In this document: positions 1 through 7,168 of the stretch, in pieces
How positions within the stretch are numbered: the first letter of the stretch is position 1
Layout of the letters: the number at the start of each line of letters is the position of its first letter
Assembly (NCBI GenBank): GCA_026708115.1
Contig: JAPOVL010000017.1
Coordinates: forward strand, 1 to 64,000
DNA from: Chloroflexota bacterium
Lineage (GTDB): Bacteria; Chloroflexota; Anaerolineae; Aggregatilineales; Phototrophicaceae
Length of the DNA stretch: 64,000 nt
Reading direction: 5' to 3'
Program-made: the position numbers and the translations under genes
The notes under the pieces: model-generated
Seen by the model: the letters and a program-made list of their open reading frames with translations, nothing else
Database searches by the model: none
What the model was told of the DNA's origin: nothing

Positions 1-173
1 CTGAGGACATGACAGGTTTTAGCTTGGCGGAATACCGTTGCAAAACTTGTAATTTCTGTGGCGATTTCGGGCGACTCACAGAGTCGCCCCTACAGTTTTC
101 GCCCAATAAGATGCTTGTGATCGTTGTCCTGTCGCTTTCATAGCTAATCGAATCAAAGCTGTCATGTCCTCAG
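1..173. repeat. Palindromic element with 19-bp terminal inverted repeats
   Basis: Bases 1-19 and 155-173 are inverted repeats matching at 18 of 19 positions, and the outer 15 are perfect. Between them, at 69-89, lies a perfect 9-bp hairpin (GGGCGACTC, loop ACA, GAGTCGCCC) followed by CCTACA, the signature of the dispersed hairpin family in this window. No gene is inside. The layout resembles a miniature inverted-repeat element without its own transposase. It may extend left of the window, so no target duplication can be judged. Confidence 0.6.
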
Positions 174-205
174 CCCACATGAATGGAAGGGGAGCTATTC
201 CAAGG

Positions 206-1489
206 ATGAGCAATCCCGTGAAGTTAGAGATTCCCTATGGCAAGGGCAAAGTTAGCGCTGAATTACCCGAGGGTCGCGCGGTTGAGATGGTGTTGCCGCG
301 GGCGCAGCCGGCGGCGGGGGATCCGGCGGCGGGGGATCCGGCGGCGGCTGTTATGGCGGCGGTGTATAAGCCGCTGGGCGGTGTGCTGCCGCCGCGGGCC
401 GGGCAGAAAGTCGCGATCGCCATCAACGACTTGACGCGCCCGGTGCCGCATGAGCATTTGCTGCCGCCGGTGCTGGGAGGGATGCGTCACGCTGGGGTCC
501 GCGATGAAGATGTGCTCTTTATCATCGCGACGGGCATGCACCCGCAAGTGAGACGGGAGGCGTACCGGGCGATCTTGCCCGAAGACGTGCTGGAGACCTA
601 TCGCGTCGTCTGTCACGATGCGACTGACGAGGCGAGGCTGAGGCATCTTGGCGAGACAGCCCGCGGCACGCCGGTATTCATTAACAGCGACTATATGGCG
701 GCTGACTACCGCATCGTGATCGGCAATATCGAAGCGCATCAGTTTCAGGGTTTCTCCGGCGGCGTGAAAAGCGCGGCTATTGGCTTGGCCGGCGCGGAGA
801 CGATCAATCAGAATCACGCCATGATGAGCGATGCGATGGCCAAGCTGGGCATATACGAAGAGAATCCGGCGCGGCAGGACGTGGAAGAGATCGGGCGCAT
901 GATCGGTATCGACTTCGCAGTGAATGCCATCCTCAGCCCGGAAAAGCGGATCATCAAAGCGCTGGCCGGGGATCCCGAGGCGATCATGCAGCAGGGCATC
1001 GCGGAGGCGCGCCGGATTGCTCAAGCGCCGGTGGCGGCGCCCTTTGATTTGATGATCGCTTCGCCGGGCGGTCATCCCAAGGACATCAACCTGTATCAGT
1101 CGCAGAAGGGATTGGCGCATGCGGCGTTGGTGACGAGGTCCGGCGGGTCGCTTATTCTGTGCGCAGCCTGTCCGGGTGGCAGCGGCAGCGCCGACTATGA
1201 AAGCTGGGTGATGCAGCCGCATATCCGTAGCCATGACGATGTCGTGTCGCATTTCGCGCGCGAGGAATTTCGCGTGGGACGGCACAAGGCATTTCAAATC
1301 GCGCGCGATGCGGCGCGGGTGCATACGATGCTCGTGTCCGAGTTGGATGACGGGTTTGTGCGGGAATTGTTGCTGGAGCCGGGGGCGGATTTGCAGAGTG
1401 CGATTGATTGCGCGTTGGCAGCATTGCCGAGGGGGGCGCGGATTGGGGTGATGCCGGCGGCGAATGCGACGATGCCGGTGTTGATTTGA
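206..1489 (+). CDS. LarA-like nickel-pincer racemase family protein (DUF2088)
   Basis: This cytoplasmic protein of 427 residues belongs to the lactate racemase LarA family, which epimerises 2-hydroxy acids with a nickel-pincer cofactor. Visible family features are DLTRPVPHE near residue 85, a histidine in ATGMHP, and the block EAHQFQGFSGGVK, whose His and Lys match the nickel/cofactor-binding positions. The frame is open from 164, but that start lies inside the left-hand repeat element, so ATG 206 is preferred, with GGGGAG upstream. No larB, larC or larE maturation gene is in the window. The substrate may be another sugar or hydroxy acid, because this family is broad. A 15-bp in-frame tandem duplication near codons 35-48 adds an Ala-Ala-Gly-Asp-Pro repeat. 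Family assignment is firm; substrate is unknown. Confidence 0.85.
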   Translation: MSNPVKLEIPYGKGKVSAELPEGRAVEMVLPRAQPAAGDPAAGDPAAAVMAAVYKPLGGVLPPRAGQKVAIAINDLTRPVPHEHLLPPVLGGMRHAGVRDEDVLFIIATGMHPQVRREAYRAILPEDVLETYRVVCHDATDEARLRHLGETARGTPVFINSDYMAADYRIVIGNIEAHQFQGFSGGVKSAAIGLAGAETINQNHAMMSDAMAKLGIYEENPARQDVEEIGRMIGIDFAVNAILSPEKRIIKALAGDPEAIMQQGIAEARRIAQAPVAAPFDLMIASPGGHPKDINLYQSQKGLAHAALVTRSGGSLILCAACPGGSGSADYESWVMQPHIRSHDDVVSHFAREEFRVGRHKAFQIARDAARVHTMLVSELDDGFVRELLLEPGADLQSAIDCALAALPRGARIGVMPAANATMPVLI

Positions 1490-1633
1490 CTCATAGACTC
1501 CAAATCGCTGTGCAAAGCATGATTATTCCTCTCTGGCGCTCATACTTTTGTTCTAAGATAATAGGAATCGAGATCATGTTTTTGTGGCTTGGCACGGTAA
1601 TTGTCTAACTAAAAAAAGCACCTTTCTTGGGAA

Positions 1634-2080
1634 ATGATCAAGCTATCTCAACAAGAAGCGAACACGCTTCTGGCAATGGAGAAGCGCCGACTGAGCGACA
1701 AAGTCAATTCCTTTCCGTTGCATGGGCAGAAGATAGCAATACCTCTTCAATCAGATGACGGACATGAGAGTTTTCTTTTGGACTTATCTCGCGGCCGAGG
1801 CTTTGAGATACGAGTCAAAATGCAGACACGAGCTCGGAAAGAGATACCGCTTGCGAGACTGGACATAGGGGGTAGACCGCATCGCAACGATGACGGTACA
1901 GTGATATTACCGCCCCATCTCCATTTGTATAAGGAGGGTTTTCATGACAGGTGGGCGATGGCGCCGCCGTCGGACAGCTTTACGAATATTGAGGATATAC
2001 CTGCGACCTTGAGTGATTTCATGCGATTCTGCAATATCGTTTTACCGCCCAATATAAAGTTTCGGGGAGGGTTAATTTGA
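1634..2080 (+). CDS. DUF6978-like protein, partner of downstream DUF1828/1829 gene
   Basis: This 148-residue soluble protein has an N-terminal helix (SQQEANTLLAMEKR), a beta-rich centre and a C-terminal stretch on phenylalanine/proline-rich motifs. It resembles the DUF6978 group, whose function is not established; recognition is by general pattern and is tentative. It has no signal peptide or membrane segment. Its stop codon overlaps the start of the next gene by one base (TGATG), and a strong GGGGAGGG ribosome site for that gene lies inside its own 3' end, so the two are translationally coupled. Codon use looks less GC-biased than the neighbouring LarA gene, consistent with acquisition by transfer. 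The pair looks like an accessory module (toxin-antitoxin or defence type), but nothing in the sequence proves that. Confidence 0.6.
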   Translation: MIKLSQQEANTLLAMEKRRLSDKVNSFPLHGQKIAIPLQSDDGHESFLLDLSRGRGFEIRVKMQTRARKEIPLARLDIGGRPHRNDDGTVILPPHLHLYKEGFHDRWAMAPPSDSFTNIEDIPATLSDFMRFCNIVLPPNIKFRGGLI

Positions 2081-2841
2081 TGATTGAGCAAATCACTAAA
2101 CTTACAGAGGAATATCATATTTGGGTAGGCGAAAACACTACACTGCGCGAAATTGCGAACTGTGTAGAAATCACCACTCCGTTTCTGGATCGACACAATG
2201 ACATGATGCAAATCTTCGCAACGGTATCTGGCAATGAAATCATTCTGTCGGATGATGGCTACACGATCGAAGATCTCGAGTTTTGCGGCGTAAATGTCAA
2301 CACTTCGAGTCGGCGCAGGTTCATTGAACAGAACCTGAACGGATTTGGCGTCAAGCGGAAGGGTAACGATCTCGTGGCGCGCGCCACAGCTGAAGACTTT
2401 GCGCTAAGCATGCACAATCTGCTGCAAGCGATGATTGCAATCGACGATCTCTATTATCTTGCAACCCCGTCTAAGGTTAGTCGATTTGACGCGGATTTGG
2501 TCACATGGCTTAACGATGCAGGAATAAGATTCGACGCAAAGAAGTTCAAGGGGAGAACTGGCTACAATGTGGATTACAAGTATGTCATCCCTCCGTCCGA
2601 CAAGATGCCCGAGCGGATGCTCTTAGCCATTGACAATCCTGACCGCAGCGCAGTGGAGCAAGTTGCCTTTCGCTGGCTAGATATCCGTGATGAGAGGCCA
2701 AGCGACGCGCGACTGTATCCAATCTTGAATGATGCGCAGCATGGCAGCGTTCTGAACGAAATGGATGCGTTCCGCAATCTCGAAATCAAACCTGTCCTCT
2801 GGACCTCCCGACACGAGGTGCTTCCAGAGCTTGCCGCGTAA
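2080..2841 (+). CDS. DUF1828 + DUF1829 domain protein
   Basis: This 253-residue protein has two recognisable parts. Residues about 25-115 match the DUF1828 pattern: a T-P-F-D/L-D-R-H-N-D segment, then an IILSDDGYTIEDLE turn in which the target is described as soluble and beta-rich. The rest matches DUF1829, ending in a strand with KPVLWTSRHEV. Start ATG 2080 is chosen over the in-frame TTG at 2077 because GGGGAGGG sits 8 bases upstream and it gives the typical TGATG coupling with the preceding gene. Function is not established for either domain. DUF1828/1829 genes often occur as accessory genes beside small partners. The MFS gene starts only 3 bases after this stop, so read-through transcription is likely, although the functions seem unrelated. 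Confidence 0.7.
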   Translation: MIEQITKLTEEYHIWVGENTTLREIANCVEITTPFLDRHNDMMQIFATVSGNEIILSDDGYTIEDLEFCGVNVNTSSRRRFIEQNLNGFGVKRKGNDLVARATAEDFALSMHNLLQAMIAIDDLYYLATPSKVSRFDADLVTWLNDAGIRFDAKKFKGRTGYNVDYKYVIPPSDKMPERMLLAIDNPDRSAVEQVAFRWLDIRDERPSDARLYPILNDAQHGSVLNEMDAFRNLEIKPVLWTSRHEVLPELAA

Positions 2842-2844
2842 TTC

Positions 2845-4068
2845 ATGAGACAGGACGCCGAGGATCCGTTCCGCCATGCCCCGCGCATAGTCATCGTCTG
2901 CTCGCTATCCATTTTTATCATCTTCGGCATTCGCTTTTCGTTTTCGGTCTTCTTCGCCGAGTTCGTATTGGTAGAGGGCTGGAGCAACGAAGCATCGGCA
3001 GCCATCTTCAGCTTGAGCATGCTTTGCGTGGCCGTGAGCGCGCCGCTGGCCGGCCTGGCTCTCGACCGCTATGGTCCACGCCCGGTTTTCGGCCTAGGCG
3101 TCTGTTTGATGGCGGCGGGACTCGCGCTGAGCAGTCGGGCAAACACGCAGACAGACTTGCTTCTGGCTTACGGCATCCTTGACGGCTGCGGCGTCGGCAT
3201 CACAGGACTGGGTCCGGTGGCTTCGATAGTGGCGGGCTGGACGACGCCGGCTCAGCGTGGGCGGGCGATTGGCATTGCCTTCGCCGGTACGGGCTTGGGT
3301 TCACTGGTGTTTGTGCCACTGACGAACCTGCTGATCACGCTTTTCGACTGGCGCGGCGCCTACATGGTACTGTCTCTGATTTGCGTTTTCGTAGTTTTGC
3401 CTTTGATGATCATCGGTTTGCAGAAGCCGCCGGCGATGCCGAGGCTACATGGACATTCGCTGGCGGCAAGGGTGGCGTGGCGGCAATTGCTGCGGCAGCC
3501 CAAGTTCTGGGCCTTGGTAGTCGTAGGGCTGACCGCCATGGGTCCGGTGCGGAGTTTAACTGTGCATCAAATCGCCTATATGGAGTCGGCCGGGATTGAG
3601 CGTTCGACAGCTGCGAATATAGTCGGCTTGGCGGGCTTGCTGACGAGCCTCTGCTTCATCGCGTTTGGCTGGGTGTCCGATCGATTTGGTCGGATGGTGG
3701 CGTTCACGATAGGCGCGGCGGGGTTGCTCGGCGCGGTGTGCATGCTGTTCTTGCTGCCCACCATCGGCAGTGCTGGCGTTCTGCTTCCCTATGCTGTGTT
3801 TTTTGCTCTGGGCGAGGGCACGCGCAGCAGCCAAACGACGGCCCTGGCCAGCGATGTCTTTCACAGGCAGGGCTTGGGCTTCATCAACGGGTTGATGGGC
3901 GGCATGTTCGGCCTGGGCGCCGCGCTAGGTCCCTGGTTGGTGGGACGCCTGCGAGATGAGAGCGGCACTTATGACGGCGGGTTGCTGATGGTTGTCGCGA
4001 TGGTGTTGGCGTCGATGCTGGCCTTCGGATTCATCGTTAGGCGATCCGGACAGTCCTCGTGCGCCTGA
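2845..4068 (+). CDS. Major facilitator superfamily transporter (monocarboxylate-like)
   Basis: This 407-residue inner-membrane carrier has about twelve hydrophobic segments in two sets of six. The first cytoplasmic loop carries the MFS signature as LALDRYGPRPVFG, and the equivalent loop in the second half reads GWVSDRFGRMVAF. The pattern GWTTPAQRGRAIGIA after the fourth helix is typical of the oxalate/formate and monocarboxylate branch, suggesting uptake or exchange of a small organic acid. That would suit the nearby LarA-like racemase and malate synthase, but the link is inferred. The gene follows the DUF1828/1829 gene by 3 bases, with no separate promoter visible. It ends before a repeat-filled intergenic region. 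Confidence 0.85.
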   Translation: MRQDAEDPFRHAPRIVIVCSLSIFIIFGIRFSFSVFFAEFVLVEGWSNEASAAIFSLSMLCVAVSAPLAGLALDRYGPRPVFGLGVCLMAAGLALSSRANTQTDLLLAYGILDGCGVGITGLGPVASIVAGWTTPAQRGRAIGIAFAGTGLGSLVFVPLTNLLITLFDWRGAYMVLSLICVFVVLPLMIIGLQKPPAMPRLHGHSLAARVAWRQLLRQPKFWALVVVGLTAMGPVRSLTVHQIAYMESAGIERSTAANIVGLAGLLTSLCFIAFGWVSDRFGRMVAFTIGAAGLLGAVCMLFLLPTIGSAGVLLPYAVFFALGEGTRSSQTTALASDVFHRQGLGFINGLMGGMFGLGAALGPWLVGRLRDESGTYDGGLLMVVAMVLASMLAFGFIVRRSGQSSCA

Positions 4069-4180
4069 ACAGGGCGGAACTGTACTGCGAGCTTTTGGTG
4101 TATTCCGGCATTTCCAGCGCGACCTGGCTGGTCGCCCTTACAAAGCTTGTCCGGAAATGTAGCGTTGCCGCGATTTTCTA

Positions 4181-4372
4181 CCCCCCATCCCCCGGCCCCT
4201 GGCCCCCCTCGGTCCCCCCGCTAAACGGGGGGCGGAATTCCGAAGCATCGGAGATGGGGAGCTTTACAGAGCCATTTTGAGCCATTAAGGTCTTTTGCAT
4301 ATGCACGACACGGACTGGGATTGGCTGTAATTCATGATTTTCAACAGAGTCCGGCTGGTCGCCCTTACAGTT
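4181..4372. repeat. Composite intergenic repeat: C-rich hairpin plus about 110-bp dispersed unit
   Basis: The 322-bp gap between the MFS and malate synthase genes holds no gene. At 4214-4232 there is a hairpin CCCCCCG / CGGGGGG with a CTAAA loop, preceded by a C-rich run. From about 4258 to 4372 the sequence is clearly similar to 18187-18300 (shared words include GGTCTTTTGCAT, GATTGGCTGTAATTCATGA and TTTTCAACAGAGTCC), ending in GGTCGCCCTTACAG. Both copies sit downstream of a C-rich hairpin. A related GGTCGCCCTTACAA end is also seen near 4131. It may also terminate transcription of the convergent genes. Confidence 0.75.
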
Positions 4373-4390
4373 CCTGTTTGGGTAGTCTGT

Positions 4391-5986
4391 TTATAGATAC
4401 TGATAAGCCGGCAAGGTGAGAAACTCGGCGAAATCATCGGCGCGGATCATCTCATCAAAGAGTTGCATGGCCAGTTGAAAGTGGCCGCCCTGGAAACGTT
4501 CGTCGCCGACCTCGCCGCGAATGGCGTCCATTTCTTCTTCCAGCAATTGGCCGAACAACTCCAATGTCAGCGGACGTCCGTCGTCCAGCGCCGCGTTGTG
4601 GTGCAGCCACTGCCAGACCTGGGCGCGGCTGATTTCGGCAGTGGCGGCGTCTTCCATGAGCGAGTAGAGGGGGACGCAGCCGTTGCCGCCGAGCCAAGCT
4701 TCAAGATACTGAATGCCGACTTTGAGGTTGAGGCGCACACCGCCTTCGGTGATGTCGCCGGCGCTGGGGTTGAGCAAATCTTGGGCGGAGACATTGACAT
4801 CTTCGCGCTGGCGCTCGATTTGGTTGGCGCCCGGCATGTGTTGGTCGAATACGTCAGTGGCGATTTGGACTAAGCCGGGGTGCGCGACCCAAGTGCCATC
4901 GTGACCGTCTGCCGCCTCGCGCAGTTTATCGGCGCGCACTTTGTCCAGGGCGGCTTGATTGCGCGCCGGGTCGTCCCGGATGGGGATCTGCGCCGCCATG
5001 CCGCCCATGGCGTGGGCGCCGCGGCGGTGGCAGACTTTGATGACGTGCAGGGTATAGTTGTGCATGAAGGGTACGGTCATGGTCACCTGGGCGCGGTCGG
5101 GCAACAGGTAATTGGCGTGATTGCGAAGTTTCTTGATATAGCTGAAGATGTAGTCCCAGCGTCCGCAGTTAAGCCCGGCAGAGTGTTCTCGCAATTCGTA
5201 GAGGATTTCTTCCGCTTCGAAGACTGCCAGAATGGTCTCGATCAGCACGGTGGCTTTGATCGTGCCAGCCGGGATGCCAAGGGCGTCTTGCGCGTGGATG
5301 AAGACATCGTTCCACAGGCGCGCTTCCAAGTGACTTTCCAGCTTGGGCAGGTAGAAATAGGGACCGCTGTCGCGCGCCAGCGCGGGCCGGACATTGTGAA
5401 AGAAATAAAGGCCGAAGTCGAATAGTCCGCCGGGGATGGCCACGCCGTCCACCAGGAACTGGTCTTCGTTGAGATGCCAGCCGCGCGGCCGCACAAGCAG
5501 CGTGGCAGTTTGGTCATTGAGTTGGTAGAAGCGCCCGTCGGGGTTGGTGAAGGTGATGCTGCGGTCCACGGCGTCGCGCAGATTCACTTGTCCCGCGAGC
5601 ATATTGTCCCAGGTCGGTGAATTGGCGTCTTCGAAGTCGGCCATGAAGACACGGGCACCACAGTTGAGCGCGTTAATCACCATTTTGCGGTCGGTAGGCC
5701 CGGTGATTTCCACGCGGCGGTCCTGCAAGTCGGCTGGCACGGGCGCGACGCGCCAAGTTCGGTCGTTGCGAATGGCGGCCGTCTCTGGCAGGAAGTCGGG
5801 CAAGTGCCCGGTATCGATGGCGGCTTGGCGTTTTTCGCGGGCCGCCAGCAGTTCGTCGCGGCGGGCGGTGAAGGCCCGCGCCAGGCCGGCGAGGAAGTCG
5901 ATGGCTTCGGGGCTGAGGATGGATGCGTATTCGGGTCGGATTTCGCCGCGGATGTCGACGCCGGCGGGGTGGTTTTGGTTGGTCAT
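4391..5986 (-). CDS. aceB: Malate synthase A
   Basis: This enzyme condenses glyoxylate with acetyl-CoA to give malate, the second step of the glyoxylate shunt, in the cytoplasm. Its 531 residues are the normal length for the short A isoform. Diagnostic stretches are [60 protein letters not shown] and [10 protein letters not shown]; they contain the catalytic Arg, the Mg-binding Glu/Asp and the active-site region. ATG 5986 has AGGAAA upstream. Isocitrate lyase is not in this window, so glyoxylate might come from elsewhere, for example ureide breakdown by enzymes like those at 22-24 kb; that is inference only. The gene is alone, separated from the toxin-antitoxin pair by 43 bases. Confidence 0.95.
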   Translation of the reverse strand: MTNQNHPAGVDIRGEIRPEYASILSPEAIDFLAGLARAFTARRDELLAAREKRQAAIDTGHLPDFLPETAAIRNDRTWRVAPVPADLQDRRVEITGPTDRKMVINALNCGARVFMADFEDANSPTWDNMLAGQVNLRDAVDRSITFTNPDGRFYQLNDQTATLLVRPRGWHLNEDQFLVDGVAIPGGLFDFGLYFFHNVRPALARDSGPYFYLPKLESHLEARLWNDVFIHAQDALGIPAGTIKATVLIETILAVFEAEEILYELREHSAGLNCGRWDYIFSYIKKLRNHANYLLPDRAQVTMTVPFMHNYTLHVIKVCHRRGAHAMGGMAAQIPIRDDPARNQAALDKVRADKLREAADGHDGTWVAHPGLVQIATDVFDQHMPGANQIERQREDVNVSAQDLLNPSAGDITEGGVRLNLKVGIQYLEAWLGGNGCVPLYSLMEDAATAEISRAQVWQWLHHNAALDDGRPLTLELFGQLLEEEMDAIRGEVGDERFQGGHFQLAMQLFDEMIRADDFAEFLTLPAYQYL

Positions 5987-6029
5987 GGTATCGGTTTCCT
6001 ATCAGATGTTGTTTCTTGCGACCTTGCAC

Positions 6030-6614
6030 TCATGCTAGAAGATGTGCATATTGCCGCAATCCAGCGACGGTAACTACAAGGCCGTGTTCTGTCAGATTCG
6101 AGAGATATTCTTCCACTGTGTAAGGCGGATTCTTTTTACCGACGCGCGCGGTACGTACAGCAGAGCAGAAAGTACCAGGTTCGAGATCCAAATGACTGGC
6201 TAGGAAATCATCAGGTCGCTGTGCCTCAAGTCCAAAGTTCTTCAATACATCTTTCGGAAAATCACCAAGGTCATTTGTCACAATTACGTCGCATTGACCA
6301 ACAATTGCTGCAGCAACAACGTGGCGGTCGTCGGGATCTTTCTCCAGTGGAATACATTCTACTAGATTCTCATATCCAGTAACCATTGCGCTGGGAATTG
6401 CTTTAACCATTAAGTCACGGGTTCTTTCCAGGTTGACACGCTCTAGATCGGGCCGATTTCTCAAAACTGCTTCGAGCCATTCCCTCTGCACATCCGCTGA
6501 CCATTTTGCTCGGTACATTTTAGCTAGCGCAACTTCCATACATATATCGCGGATGGCTGGGGAATACAGGACATTTGCATCTAGGAAAGCGGTGTAGCGG
6601 CTCTTAGAGATCAT
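6030..6614 (-). CDS. PIN-domain toxin (VapC-like RNase)
   Basis: This 194-residue protein begins with the PIN pattern FLDANVLYSP, whose first Asp is the metal ligand. It continues with a conserved Glu near residue 45 and the acidic pair in DPDDRHVVAAAI, then IVTNDLGDFP near residue 110, so all the acidic ligands of a PIN ribonuclease are present. It overlaps the upstream gene by 11 bases and is translated after it, the usual antitoxin-first order. The C-terminal 60 residues extend beyond the PIN core and are not recognised. It is expected to cleave RNA in the cytoplasm when its antitoxin is lost. Its lower GC content relative to the neighbours suggests horizontal acquisition. Confidence 0.85.
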   Translation of the reverse strand: MISKSRYTAFLDANVLYSPAIRDICMEVALAKMYRAKWSADVQREWLEAVLRNRPDLERVNLERTRDLMVKAIPSAMVTGYENLVECIPLEKDPDDRHVVAAAIVGQCDVIVTNDLGDFPKDVLKNFGLEAQRPDDFLASHLDLEPGTFCSAVRTARVGKKNPPYTVEEYLSNLTEHGLVVTVAGLRQYAHLLA

Positions 6615-7056
6615 AGAGCCCTAATTCTTCTGACAACACCACCAATTCGTCCATCGCAGCTCTACTCTTTCTGTCGGATTCTTTCATATAAGCCATCAGG
6701 TCTTCCAAACGAATGCGGCGGTGTCTGCCAACCTTCCGATATGGGATTTCATCGGCTTCAAGTAATTTGATGAGATAGGGACGCGAAACATTGAGTATGT
6801 CTGCCGCTTCCATTGTAGTAAGCTCGGCATGTAGGGGGATTAGTGTAATTCCATGCCCAGCTACCATCGCCTCCAAGACTTTCTTTAGCAACGCAACAAC
6901 TTCTGCAGACAATTGAATCGGTTCTTTATGTTCTGCATCCGCGACGATAAACGTTAAAGGACGCTTCGGTTCGACGAAGGGGGCAAGTTTTTCATATGAT
7001 TCTCGCGCCTGTGAAGATTCCGTCTCTGTAGGCGGGAGTACGTCTATTGTGACCAT
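6604..7056 (-). CDS. Excisionase-like DNA-binding antitoxin
   Basis: This 150-residue protein carries an excisionase/MerR-like winged helix at about residues 80-125 (LTTMEAADILNVSRPYLIKL, then EIPYRKVGRHRRIRLEDL). The N-terminal 75 residues are acidic and without a clear domain. Antitoxins of this type bind a PIN toxin with one part and their own promoter with the helix-turn-helix. The gene precedes and overlaps the PIN gene, supporting co-expression and autoregulation. ATG 7056 has GGAGAAC upstream. Two tandem ACGCAATAA repeats 44-61 bases upstream are a candidate operator. An alternative role as a plasmid or phage excisionase is unlikely, because no integrase is nearby. Confidence 0.8.
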   Translation of the reverse strand: MVTIDVLPPTETESSQARESYEKLAPFVEPKRPLTFIVADAEHKEPIQLSAEVVALLKKVLEAMVAGHGITLIPLHAELTTMEAADILNVSRPYLIKLLEADEIPYRKVGRHRRIRLEDLMAYMKESDRKSRAAMDELVVLSEELGLYDL

Positions 7057-7099
7057 TTCATGTTCTCCTGCTTATCTGCGCATTCAGCCTACCACACAA

Positions 7100-7117
7100 A
7101 CGCAATAAACGCAATAA
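7100..7117. promoter_or_regulatory. Tandem 9-bp repeats, candidate antitoxin operator
   Basis: ACGCAATAA occurs twice in direct tandem (7100-7108 and 7109-7117), followed by the related GCGAAATA. On the minus strand TTGCGT and TAGGCT lie 17 bases apart in this region and could form a promoter for the toxin-antitoxin genes. Binding by the antitoxin is inferred from position only. Confidence 0.4.
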
Positions 7118-7168
7118 GCGAAATATATGCAACGGTGAACTCTTATTATGTTGCTAGTAAGCTGAGAC

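Noticed and set aside
263-1324. Long minus-strand open frame opposite the LarA-like gene
   Set aside because: It has no family motifs and mirrors the GC-rich codons of the true gene; LarA motifs on the plus strand are clear.
4059-4280. 73-residue frame at the end of the MFS gene
   Set aside because: It runs through the C-rich repeat (poly-Pro and Gly) and overlaps the MFS stop; no ribosome site.
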